In this document: positions 7,668-14,683 of the stretch, one piece after another
Layout of the letters: the number at the start of each line of letters is the position of its first letter
How positions within the stretch are numbered: position 1 is the stretch's first letter
Source: Frondihabitans sp. 762G35
Lineage (GTDB): Bacteria; Actinomycetota; Actinomycetes; Actinomycetales; Microbacteriaceae
Reading direction: 5' to 3'
Assembly: GCF_002074055.1 (NCBI RefSeq)
Contig: NZ_CP014619.1
Location: 2,170,001-2,234,000 of the forward strand
DNA: 64,000 nucleotides
The notes under the pieces: model-generated
What the model was told of the DNA's origin: nothing
Seen by the model: only the letters and a program-made list of their open reading frames with translations
Database searches by the model: none
Translations under genes and position numbers: made by a program

Positions 7668-9364
7668 TTGCGGAGCCTCCGTCGCGACAGCATCACGCCG
7701 ATCAGCGCGGGGATGAAGACGATGCCGAGGAGAGCGGCCACGGCGCCGACCATCATGGTCTGCTGCGGTCCCCAGGAGCCGTCGCTCGCGACGCTCACGG
7801 GGAGCGCCACCACGTTGGTGCAGACCCCCGAGTCGGAGTCGCAGGAGATGGGCGACCCGTTGCTGAGGGCGTTCGCCGTCGTCGCGCTGCCGCCCGAGCC
7901 GGACGACGCCCCGCCGCCGGAGCCGGACGCGCTCGAACCCGATCCCGATCCGGATCCCGATCCGCTGCCGCTCCCTGCGGAGCCCGAGCCGCCACCCGAC
8001 CCCGAGCCGCCGGAGCCCGAGGCCGACGTCGTGCCGGTCTTCGTGCCCGCGGTCGTCTGGGTCGGCGTCGCCGTGCCCTTCGCGCCGCCGGTCCCGACCG
8101 TGCACTGCGTCGCGCCGAGCTTGTCGCAGGCGGGCGGCTGAGGCGCGTTCTTCGCGAGGGTGTTGCTGCCGTCGGCCGAGAACGTCGGGTTGTGGCAGGT
8201 CTTGATGTCGACGGTCTTCGCCACGACGCCCGGGATCCTGCGGACCTGGTCGAGGCCGGCCTGCACGAGGTTGATCGGGAGCGGCGAGTAGCCGAGGACC
8301 TCCGCCTGCTGCTGCCCCTCGCAGAGGAAGTAGTTCGCGAAGGCGCTGAGGGTCTTCCCCTTGGCGGTCGTGAAGTTCGTCGCCGTCGACGTCGGGACGA
8401 TCATGTAGGAGTACGACGACAAGGGGTAGGCGCGCGAGTCGGCGTTGTTGTAGACCCCGTCGAGGATCTGCGTGAGATACGAGCTCGACGATTTGTCGGT
8501 ATTGATCCTGGCACCCAGGAGCCCCACCGCGACGTTCGAGGCCGTCGGTTCGACGTAGTAGCCGGACTTGTTGAGGATCTTCGCGACCGGGTAGCCGGTC
8601 TTCAGGGCGTAGGAGTACTCGACGTAGGTGATCGTGCCGACGTTCGCCTTCTGGGCGACGTAGCCGGAGACGCCCTGGGAGTTCGGCTGGGCGATGAAAC
8701 CCTTGCCCGGGATGACGGGGTAGTTCGACGTGATCCCGCAGGGCGTCGGACGACCGGCCGCGCGGCAGTAGGAGTTCCAGTCGGAGGGGTACTGCTTGCT
8801 CATCCAGGTCGTGAACTGCGCGGTCGAGCCGGAGCCGTCGGAGCGGACGACCGGAACGATCTGACGCTTCGGCAGCTCGAGTCCGGGGTTGTCGGCCTTG
8901 ATGGCCTTGTCGTCCCACGAGGTGATTCCGCCGGTGAAGATCTTCGTGAGCACGGGCCCGGAGAGCCGGAGGTTCGTGACCTGCTTTCCCCCCGAGACGA
9001 GGTTGTACATGAACGACGTGCCACCGGCGACGATCGGCATGTACGCGTAGCCCACGGTCGGCGGGGCGTCGGTGACCCCGCCGTCCTTGATGCCGTAGGG
9101 GATCTCGGAGACGGCGAAGTCGACCGTCCCCGCCTTGAACTGGTTCCGGCCGTCCGACGACCCCGTGCTGGCGTAGTCGATCTGCATGCCGTACTGCTTG
9201 ACGTTGACCGCCCACTGCTGGATGGCGTTCGAGCTCCAGGACGACCCCGCCCCGGAGATGCGGGTGTAGGTCTCGGCGTGGGCGGCGGCCGCCGGAGCGA
9301 GGGCGACGGCGACGGCGAACGTCGCGATCACCGCGGCGAGGGCGCGTCGTCTAGTGGTCTTCAC
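7664..9364 (-). CDS. pstS: phosphate-binding protein PstS, membrane-anchored form
   Basis: A 566-residue phosphate-binding protein that delivers phosphate to PstC/PstA. It starts with GTG at 9364 behind a GAAGGA ribosome site and overlaps the pstA stop. After a signal peptide (1-30) come SGAGSS (37-42), STGSSDG (66-72), the DFAVSE loop (82-87) and RSDGSGST (174-181), all phosphate-contact regions of PstS. Instead of a lipobox Cys it has a Gly/Ser-rich stalk (about 440-510, with GSGSGSGS runs), then a C-terminal transmembrane helix (about 540-560) and a basic RRRLRK tail. Tethering by a C-terminal helix is a Gram-positive alternative to the lipoprotein form. Confidence 0.93.
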   Translation of the reverse strand: MKTTRRRALAAVIATFAVAVALAPAAAAHAETYTRISGAGSSWSSNAIQQWAVNVKQYGMQIDYASTGSSDGRNQFKAGTVDFAVSEIPYGIKDGGVTDAPPTVGYAYMPIVAGGTSFMYNLVSGGKQVTNLRLSGPVLTKIFTGGITSWDDKAIKADNPGLELPKRQIVPVVRSDGSGSTAQFTTWMSKQYPSDWNSYCRAAGRPTPCGITSNYPVIPGKGFIAQPNSQGVSGYVAQKANVGTITYVEYSYALKTGYPVAKILNKSGYYVEPTASNVAVGLLGARINTDKSSSSYLTQILDGVYNNADSRAYPLSSYSYMIVPTSTATNFTTAKGKTLSAFANYFLCEGQQQAEVLGYSPLPINLVQAGLDQVRRIPGVVAKTVDIKTCHNPTFSADGSNTLAKNAPQPPACDKLGATQCTVGTGGAKGTATPTQTTAGTKTGTTSASGSGGSGSGGGSGSAGSGSGSGSGSGSGSSASGSGGGASSGSGGSATTANALSNGSPISCDSDSGVCTNVVALPVSVASDGSWGPQQTMMVGAVAALLGIVFIPALIGVMLSRRRLRK

Positions 9365-10670
9365 GGGGTGTGTCCTTCGTGGAGCGGGTGGTGAGGGTTC
9401 GGGTGAGGTTCTCGAGCGCGTCGATGGGACGGGAGACGGCCCGGCCGATCGCGGGGCCGATGGCGCGGAAGAAGTCGGCGCGCCGCTCCCGCCGAGCCAC
9501 GGTCTCGCCGCCGATGATCCGGGCGACGGCGAACAGCGCGAGCACGAGGAACATGAGGACGGCCGCCGTGCCGAAGCCGCGGGCGATCATGGTCGGCTCG
9601 GGCGACTTCACGAACTCGAAGATCGCGAGCGGCAGCGAGATCATCGGGCCGTGGAGGGGGTCGAGGTTGAGCCCGGTCGTGAAACCGGACGTCAGGAGGA
9701 CGGGCGAGGTCTCGCCGATGCCTCGGGCGGTGGCCAGGATGATCGCGGTCACGAGACCGGACCGCGACGTCGGCAGCACGACGCGGAAGACCGTCCGCCA
9801 CTGACCGGCACCGAGACCGATCGAGGCCTCCTTCAGCGTCGAGGGCACGAGCCGCAGGACCACGTCGGCCGACCGGATCATGATCGGGAGCATCATCACG
9901 CTGATGGCGAGGGCCGCTGCGAGACCGGACTTGTTGACGCCCAGCACCAGGATGACGCTCGCGTAGATGAAGAGCCCGGCCACGATCGAGGGCAGCGCGG
10001 TCATGGCCTCGACGATCGTGCGGACGAAGCGTGCGAAGGGGCCGGGCACCTCGTTGAGGAAGAGGGCCGTCGTGATCCCGAGGGGGACGGTGATGACGAG
10101 CGCGATCGTGATCTGGATCAGCGAGCCGGCGATCGCGTGGACGACGCCACCGGAGGTCAGCGGATCGAGCGGTCCCGTCAGCGACATGTCCCGCGTGTAG
10201 AAGTTCCAGTGCGGCAGGGCGTCGAGCCCCCGGATCACGCTGAAGGCCACGACGAAGACGAGGGTGGCGAACACCGTGAACGCGAGGCTGTGCACCGCGA
10301 CGGCGATGACGCGGTCGCGGACGACGGGGCCGGTCTCGTCGATCGCGACGAGCACGGCGTACACGAGCACGAAGAGGACGTACGCGACAGCGGCGAACGC
10401 GATCGGGCCCGAGACCGGCGCGAGCTGGGCGAAGACGAGGCTCGTCACGCTCAGGGAGGCGATCGCGGCGCCGACGATCGAGAGCAGGTCGCTGATGCGG
10501 ATGCCGTTCGAGCGCTTCTGCTCGGGACCGCGGCGCGGCTCCCGCTCGAGACGGGGCAGGACGGTGCCGCTCCCGGATCCTGCCGGCCCGGCGACCGGGA
10601 TCGGGAGGGTCGTCGTGGGCGGGACGGTCGACACGGGGGTGCCCGACGGTGCTTCGAGGAGGTCGGTCAT
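9351..10670 (-). CDS. pstA: phosphate ABC transporter permease PstA
   Basis: A 439-residue membrane subunit of the phosphate importer. An N-terminal polar region of about 60 residues precedes six or more predicted helices. The cytoplasmic EAA loop that contacts PstB is visible as GLGAGQWRTVFRVVLP. It starts with ATG at 10670, four bases after the pstC stop; a GTG 18 bases upstream is possible, and neither has a strong ribosome site, so translational coupling to pstC is likely. Its 3' end overlaps the pstS start. It is longer than the usual PstA of about 290 residues because of the polar leader and an extra N-terminal helix pair. Confidence 0.95.
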   Translation of the reverse strand: MTDLLEAPSGTPVSTVPPTTTLPIPVAGPAGSGSGTVLPRLEREPRRGPEQKRSNGIRISDLLSIVGAAIASLSVTSLVFAQLAPVSGPIAFAAVAYVLFVLVYAVLVAIDETGPVVRDRVIAVAVHSLAFTVFATLVFVVAFSVIRGLDALPHWNFYTRDMSLTGPLDPLTSGGVVHAIAGSLIQITIALVITVPLGITTALFLNEVPGPFARFVRTIVEAMTALPSIVAGLFIYASVILVLGVNKSGLAAALAISVMMLPIMIRSADVVLRLVPSTLKEASIGLGAGQWRTVFRVVLPTSRSGLVTAIILATARGIGETSPVLLTSGFTTGLNLDPLHGPMISLPLAIFEFVKSPEPTMIARGFGTAAVLMFLVLALFAVARIIGGETVARRERRADFFRAIGPAIGRAVSRPIDALENLTRTLTTRSTKDTPREDH

Positions 10671-10674
10671 GAGG

Positions 10675-11652
10675 TCAGCTGCTCGCACCGGAGCGGGACC
10701 GCGCGACGACGGCCGACGCGGCGAAGTTGATGCACAGGGTCATCAGGAAGAGCGTGAGGCCGGCCGCCATCAGCGCGGACGTGCCGAACGGGGTCGCCTC
10801 GCCGTAGCGGAGGGCGATGAGCGACGAGACGCTGCTGGCCCCGGACTGCAGGATGTGCGGCTGGATGACGAAGATCGGCGAGATGATCATGTACACGGCG
10901 ATGGTCTCCCCCAGCGCCCGCCCGAGCCCGAGCATCGTGCCGCCGATGATGCCGCCGCGGCCGAACGGGAGGACGACGCTGCGGATCATGCCCCAGCGCG
11001 TCGACCCGAGTGCCAGTGCCCCCTCCCGCTCGCCGAGCGGCGCCTGCGAGAAGACCTCGCGCATGATGGACGTGACGATCGGCGTGATCATGAGTCCCAC
11101 GACGATCCCCGCGATGAAGGTCGACGAGGTGTAGACCGTCGAGCTCGCGAGCGGGTCGCCGAGGTCGACGCCGTCGACGCGGAAGAGCGGGATCCAGCCG
11201 AACCACTGCGAGATCCACCGGGCGATGGGCGTGATGTTGCCCTGGAGGAAGAAGAAGCCCCAGAGTCCGTAGACGACGCTGGGGATCGCCGCCATCAGGT
11301 CGACGAGTCCGATCAGGAACGCCCGGATTCGGGCCGGTGCGTACTCGGTGATGTAGAGCGCCGTGCCGAGCGACAGCGGGACCGCGAACACGACGGCGAC
11401 CCCGGCGATGAGCAGCGTCCCCACGAGGACGGCCGCGATGCCGAACCGGCCGGCGTCCGGCTCCCACGCCTGCTGCGTGAAGAAGCCGAGGCCGGCGACG
11501 CCGAGGGCCTGGGCGGCGCGGACGGCGAGGAAGATCCCGACGAGGGACATGATCCCGAGCACCAGGATCCCCCCGGTGCGCGCGACGGCACGGAAGCGCA
11601 CGTCGGCGGGATCCCGCACGACGGTGAGCAGGCGCGGTGAATCAGTGGACAC
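10675..11652 (-). CDS. pstC: phosphate ABC transporter permease PstC
   Basis: A 325-residue inner-membrane permease, first gene of the pst operon. The GTG start at 11652 has an AAGGA ribosome site about six bases upstream, and the frame upstream of it lacks membrane character. Six hydrophobic helices are visible, with the ABC-contact EAA loop ALGSTRWGMIRSVVLP followed by FGRGG, and the PstC-typical AIPSVVYGLWG segment. It partners PstA (next gene) and PstB (end of the operon). A candidate PHO box lies about 130 bases upstream, which suggests induction by phosphate starvation. Confidence 0.96.
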   Translation of the reverse strand: MSTDSPRLLTVVRDPADVRFRAVARTGGILVLGIMSLVGIFLAVRAAQALGVAGLGFFTQQAWEPDAGRFGIAAVLVGTLLIAGVAVVFAVPLSLGTALYITEYAPARIRAFLIGLVDLMAAIPSVVYGLWGFFFLQGNITPIARWISQWFGWIPLFRVDGVDLGDPLASSTVYTSSTFIAGIVVGLMITPIVTSIMREVFSQAPLGEREGALALGSTRWGMIRSVVLPFGRGGIIGGTMLGLGRALGETIAVYMIISPIFVIQPHILQSGASSVSSLIALRYGEATPFGTSALMAAGLTLFLMTLCINFAASAVVARSRSGASS

Positions 11653-11777
11653 GGGTTCCTTCGAGGGAGCGGGCTTCGGGGTACGTCCGCCGTCTCCCGC
11701 CGTAGCGGGGATCCGGATCGAACGGGCACACCATGGCAGGCCGGCAGCGTCCAAAAGGCCGTGCTCGGATGGCGCCT

Positions 11778-11812
11778 GTGAGTCGCCCATGTGAACAGCG
11801 CGTGAGAATTCT
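11778..11812 (-). promoter_or_regulatory. candidate PHO box upstream of pstC
   Basis: Read on the minus strand, TCAC cores recur at 11-base spacing (plus-strand GTGA at 11802 and 11791), with a third core 13 bases on (11778). The central unit, GTTCACATGGG, matches 10 of 11 positions of the Streptomyces PhoP half-site consensus as I know it (G[G/T]TCAYYYR[C/G]G). The upstream unit matches about 7 of 11. Direct repeats with an 11-base period upstream of pstC are what a PhoP-type activator site should look like. No confident -10/-35 pair was identified between it and pstC. Confidence 0.5.
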
Positions 11813-11975
11813 GGGGGTACCGGTTGGTTCGGGGTACGCCTCGGCATCGGTTCTCGGTAGACGGAGCGTTCCGGGGGACGCTTTCCGGGGGACGCGCGTG
11901 CCAGCGCCCGGAGACGACGCTGTCCCCCGACGGCAGCGGGCGCGGAGCACGGGCTCGGGCGCGCGCGGGAGAAGC

Positions 11976-12027
11976 GAAGAGGCCCGGCGCGGACCCCGTG
12001 TGAACGGGATCGGCGCCGGGCCTCTTC
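11976..12027 (-). terminator. long GC-rich hairpin downstream of tRNA-Thr
   Basis: Perfect 15-bp inverted repeat, GAAGAGGCCCGGCGC (11976-11990) and its complement (12013-12027), with a 22-base loop. It lies about 60 bases past the 3' end of tRNA-Thr in the direction of transcription. No T run follows on either strand, so it may be a T-less actinobacterial terminator or an RNA processing barrier. Confidence 0.5.
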
Positions 12028-12044
12028 GGATGCGGGCTTCGATG

Positions 12045-12080
12045 ACGCTGCGGGTCTCGAAGACGCTGCGGATCTCGAAG
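12045..12080. repeat. 18-bp tandem duplication beside tRNA-Thr
   Basis: Two adjacent copies, ACGCTGCGGGTCTCGAAG (12045-12062) and ACGCTGCGGATCTCGAAG (12063-12080), differing at one base. They begin nine bases beyond the tRNA-Thr 3' end on its downstream side. Confidence 0.85.
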
Positions 12081-12088
12081 ACCTGTGG

Positions 12089-12161
12089 AGCCGCCTGTCA
12101 GAATCGAACTGACGACCTTCTCATTACGAGTGAGACGCTCTACCGACTGAGCTAAGGCGGC
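12089..12161 (-). tRNA. tRNA-Thr (CGT anticodon)
   Basis: 73 bases including discriminator U. The acceptor stem is GCCGCCT paired with AGGCGGC, the D arm holds AGCTCAGTCGGTAGAGC, the anticodon stem TCTCA/TGAGA encloses loop CTCGTAA (anticodon CGT, reads ACG), and the T arm holds GTTCGATTC. The 3' CCA is not encoded. Confidence 0.95.
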
Positions 12162-12199
12162 GCGTTTCGAGGGTTACCCCGAACGCACAGTCAGATACA

Positions 12200-12874
12200 T
12201 TACCTGATCTCGGGAGCCTCTCGTGACAACAGCCGACCGAGGCTCGAGAAGCTCGCCTCGAGGTTCTCCCGGAGGCTCGTCTCGATGTCTTCGTGGTGGC
12301 CGTCGGGGTGTTTCTGCTCGACCCATTCGGCCCAGCCGTGGCGCAGCGCGGCCATCGTCACGAGGGCGGCGAGGCGCGCCTCGCGTCCGAGTCGCTCCTC
12401 GTCGGCGGCGAGGTCGGGATCGTCGGCGGCGAGGCGCCTGCCGAGGACCTCGACCAGCTGAGCCTCGAAACCGTGCATGGAGGCTACCCTCCGGGCGAAG
12501 AGCTCCGGGTGCGACCGGATGACCTGGCGCCGCTTCAGGACGAGCTCGCGGTCGGTGATCGTGGCACCGGTCGCCTCGTCGAGGAGCTCGACGACGTCGT
12601 CGAGCAGGCGCCCGTCGGCACCCCGGTTCACGAAGCGCTCGACGGACTCCCCCGTCGGCATCTCCGGCGGATCGCCGATGAGAGCCTCGTCTTTGGAGGT
12701 GAAGTAGTTGAAGAACGTGCGCGGCGAGACGTCGGCCCGGCGGCTGATCATCTCCACCGTGACCGCGTCGTAACCCTTGTCGCGCACGAGCGTGATGGTC
12801 GCGATCTGGATGGCTCGCCGGGTGGCGAGTCGCTTGCGTTCTCGGAGGCCCGGCGGGTTGTCGTCGTCGCTCAT
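12200..12874 (-). CDS. TetR-family transcriptional regulator
   Basis: A 224-residue repressor-like protein. Residues 12-60 form the TetR DNA-binding domain: RERKRLATRRAIQIATITLV, then the GYDAVTVEMISRRADVS helix-turn-helix and PRTFFNYFTSKD, the usual end of the recognition helix region. The all-helical remainder would bind ligand and dimerise; its ligand is unknown. The start at 12874 has AGGA upstream. It lies 14 bases downstream of holB on the same strand and may be co-transcribed with it. No efflux pump or other obvious target is adjacent. Confidence 0.88.
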   Translation of the reverse strand: MSDDDNPPGLRERKRLATRRAIQIATITLVRDKGYDAVTVEMISRRADVSPRTFFNYFTSKDEALIGDPPEMPTGESVERFVNRGADGRLLDDVVELLDEATGATITDRELVLKRRQVIRSHPELFARRVASMHGFEAQLVEVLGRRLAADDPDLAADEERLGREARLAALVTMAALRHGWAEWVEQKHPDGHHEDIETSLRENLEASFSSLGRLLSREAPEIR

Positions 12875-12888
12875 GGGAACATCCTGGC

Positions 12889-14037
12889 CTATCGAGCGGT
12901 GTGGCGGCTGACCGCCACGAGCATGGCCTCCAGGGCGAGGGCCGGAGCCACGTTGCCGTCGATCCGCGTGCGCGCGGTCGTGATCGCGTCGATGACCCGG
13001 AGGGTCGACGCGGGGGTGGACGCTGTCGCGGACGTCTCGAGATCGCCGCGGATGGCCCCGTTGATCGGCTCCTCCGCCACGCCGAGCTGGAGCAGGAGGA
13101 CGTCGCGGTAGAGCGAGAGGAGATCGACCAGGATGCGGTCGATGCCGTCGCGGAGGCTCCGGGTGGCCCTCCGCTTCTGGTCGTCCTCCAGGGCGCGCAG
13201 CTGCGCCCGGAGCGCCGGGGGGACGGTGCCGCCGGCCGCGATGCCCAGGGACCGGAGCGCGCTCTCCCTCTCCTCCGCGTCGCGCTCCAGCGTGATCGCC
13301 TTCGCGTCGTCGCCGGCGACGGCGAGCAGAGTCGAGGCCGCGATGACGGCGTCGGAGACCGACCGAATGCCGAGAGCGGTCTGGAGCGTCTGCCTCCTGC
13401 GGGCCCTTGCGTCGGGGTCGGTCGCGAGACGGTGGGCCATGCCGATGTGGCTCTGCGCCTCGCGGGCGGCGCGCTCGGCGGTCTCCGGGTCGACGCCGTC
13501 GCGGTCGCGCAGGAGGCTCGCGACGTCGGCGATGGACGGCACGCGGAGGCGGACGCTCCGCACGCGCGAGCGGATCGTCGGGATGAGGTCGGCCTCGCTC
13601 GGCGCGCAGAGCAGCCAGACCGTGCGGGGCGGCGGCTCCTCCAGGGCCTTGAGCAGGAGGTTCGAGGTGCGCTCGGTCATGCGGTCGGCGTCCTCGATGA
13701 CGACGACGCGGTAGCGGCCCACGGACGGCGAGAACTGCGAGGCGCTGACGAGGCTCCGGACCTCGTCGATCGTGATGATCACGCGCTCGGTGCTCAGGAC
13801 GGCGAGATCGGGGTGCGTGCGCGCCTGGACCTGCCGGAGAGTCGCGCCCTCGTCGTCCGGACCGCGCGACAGGAGCGCGGCTGCGAAGGCGTAGGCGAGG
13901 TTCGACCGCCCGGACCCGGGCGGGCCGGTGATCAGCCACGAGTGGGTCATGGCGATGTTGCCCGGGGCCATGCTCGAGGCGGCGCGGAACGCCTCGATGG
14001 CGTCCGGCTGGCCGGTCAGGTGATCCCACACTCCCAT
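12889..14037 (-). CDS. holB: DNA polymerase III subunit delta' (clamp loader)
   Basis: A 382-residue AAA+ protein of the clamp-loader complex, which loads the beta sliding clamp together with DnaX and delta. Visible are the P-loop GPPGSGRS (38-45), THPDLAVL, a sensor segment reading VVVIEDADRMTERTSNLLLKALEEPP, and the RSR finger region IRSRVR. The zinc-module cysteines present in many DnaX/delta' proteins are absent; the only Cys seen is in WLLCAPSEAD. It is 10 bases downstream of tmk, in the conserved actinobacterial order topA-tmk-holB. Confidence 0.92.
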   Translation of the reverse strand: MGVWDHLTGQPDAIEAFRAASSMAPGNIAMTHSWLITGPPGSGRSNLAYAFAAALLSRGPDDEGATLRQVQARTHPDLAVLSTERVIITIDEVRSLVSASQFSPSVGRYRVVVIEDADRMTERTSNLLLKALEEPPPRTVWLLCAPSEADLIPTIRSRVRSVRLRVPSIADVASLLRDRDGVDPETAERAAREAQSHIGMAHRLATDPDARARRRQTLQTALGIRSVSDAVIAASTLLAVAGDDAKAITLERDAEERESALRSLGIAAGGTVPPALRAQLRALEDDQKRRATRSLRDGIDRILVDLLSLYRDVLLLQLGVAEEPINGAIRGDLETSATASTPASTLRVIDAITTARTRIDGNVAPALALEAMLVAVSRHTAR

Positions 14038-14047
14038 TCGAGCCCCC

Positions 14048-14683
14048 TCAGTCGTCCGTCGCGGCGGGCAGCAGGCTCGCTACGCGCTCGCGCACCGCGG
14101 TCGCGATCTCGTCGACGGGCAGCGACGCGTCGAGGACGAGGAATCGCGTCGGCTCCGCCTCGGCGAGGGCGAGGAAGGCGCTTCTCACCCGACCGTGGAA
14201 CTCGGCCGCTTCGGCTTCGAGCCGGTCGTACTGCGTGCGGCTCCTGTCGAGCCGCTCGCGGCCCGCCGCCTCGTCGAGGTCGAGGAGGACGGTGAGATCG
14301 GGCAGGAGCTCCTCGGTCGCCCAGAGGGACAGGGACCGGACCTCGTCGGCACCCAGGATGCGGCCGGCACCCTGGTAGGCGACGGACGAGTCGAGGTAGC
14401 GGTCCTGCAGAACGATGTCTCCCCGCTCGAGGGCGGGACGGACCACGGTGGCGACGTGGTGGGCGCGGTCGGCGGCATAGAGCAGAGCTTCGGCGCGCGG
14501 CGAAATGTGGCCGCGTCGGTGCAGCACCATCTCGCGGATCTCGACGCCCAGGTCGGTGCCGCCGGGCTCGCGCGTGCGGACCACAGGGTGGCCCGACTCC
14601 TGCAGCCAGGCCTCGAGGAGGGCGGCCTGCGTCGACTTGCCGGCGCCGTCGCCCCCCTCGAGGGTGATGAAGAGGCCCGCCAC
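14048..14683 (-). CDS. tmk: thymidylate kinase
   Basis: A 211-residue dTMP kinase (dTMP + ATP to dTDP + ADP), an essential step in dTTP supply. The P-loop is LEGGDGAGKST (8-18). The nucleotide-binding REPGGTDLG loop and the DRYLDSSVAYQG segment follow, with a LID region near DRSRTQYDRLE. The GTG start at 14683 shares one base with the topA stop codon (TAGTG), so translation is coupled. A longer upstream frame is antisense noise over topA. Confidence 0.95.
   Translation of the reverse strand: MAGLFITLEGGDGAGKSTQAALLEAWLQESGHPVVRTREPGGTDLGVEIREMVLHRRGHISPRAEALLYAADRAHHVATVVRPALERGDIVLQDRYLDSSVAYQGAGRILGADEVRSLSLWATEELLPDLTVLLDLDEAAGRERLDRSRTQYDRLEAEAAEFHGRVRSAFLALAEAEPTRFLVLDASLPVDEIATAVRERVASLLPAATDD

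Larger units (their letters stand above)
11653..12088. other. non-coding interval between pstC and tRNA-Thr
   Basis: 436 bases with no convincing gene. It holds the candidate PHO box (11778-11812), a long inverted repeat (11976-12027) and an 18-bp tandem duplication (12045-12080). Open frames crossing it show no family resemblance and encode the repeats themselves. Confidence 0.6.

Noticed and set aside
7668-9215. Upstream extension of the 853-residue surface protein frame
   Set aside because: The extension overlaps pstS on the same strand in another frame and is Arg/Asp-rich; a GTG at 7667 coupled to the pstS stop gives a normal signal peptide.
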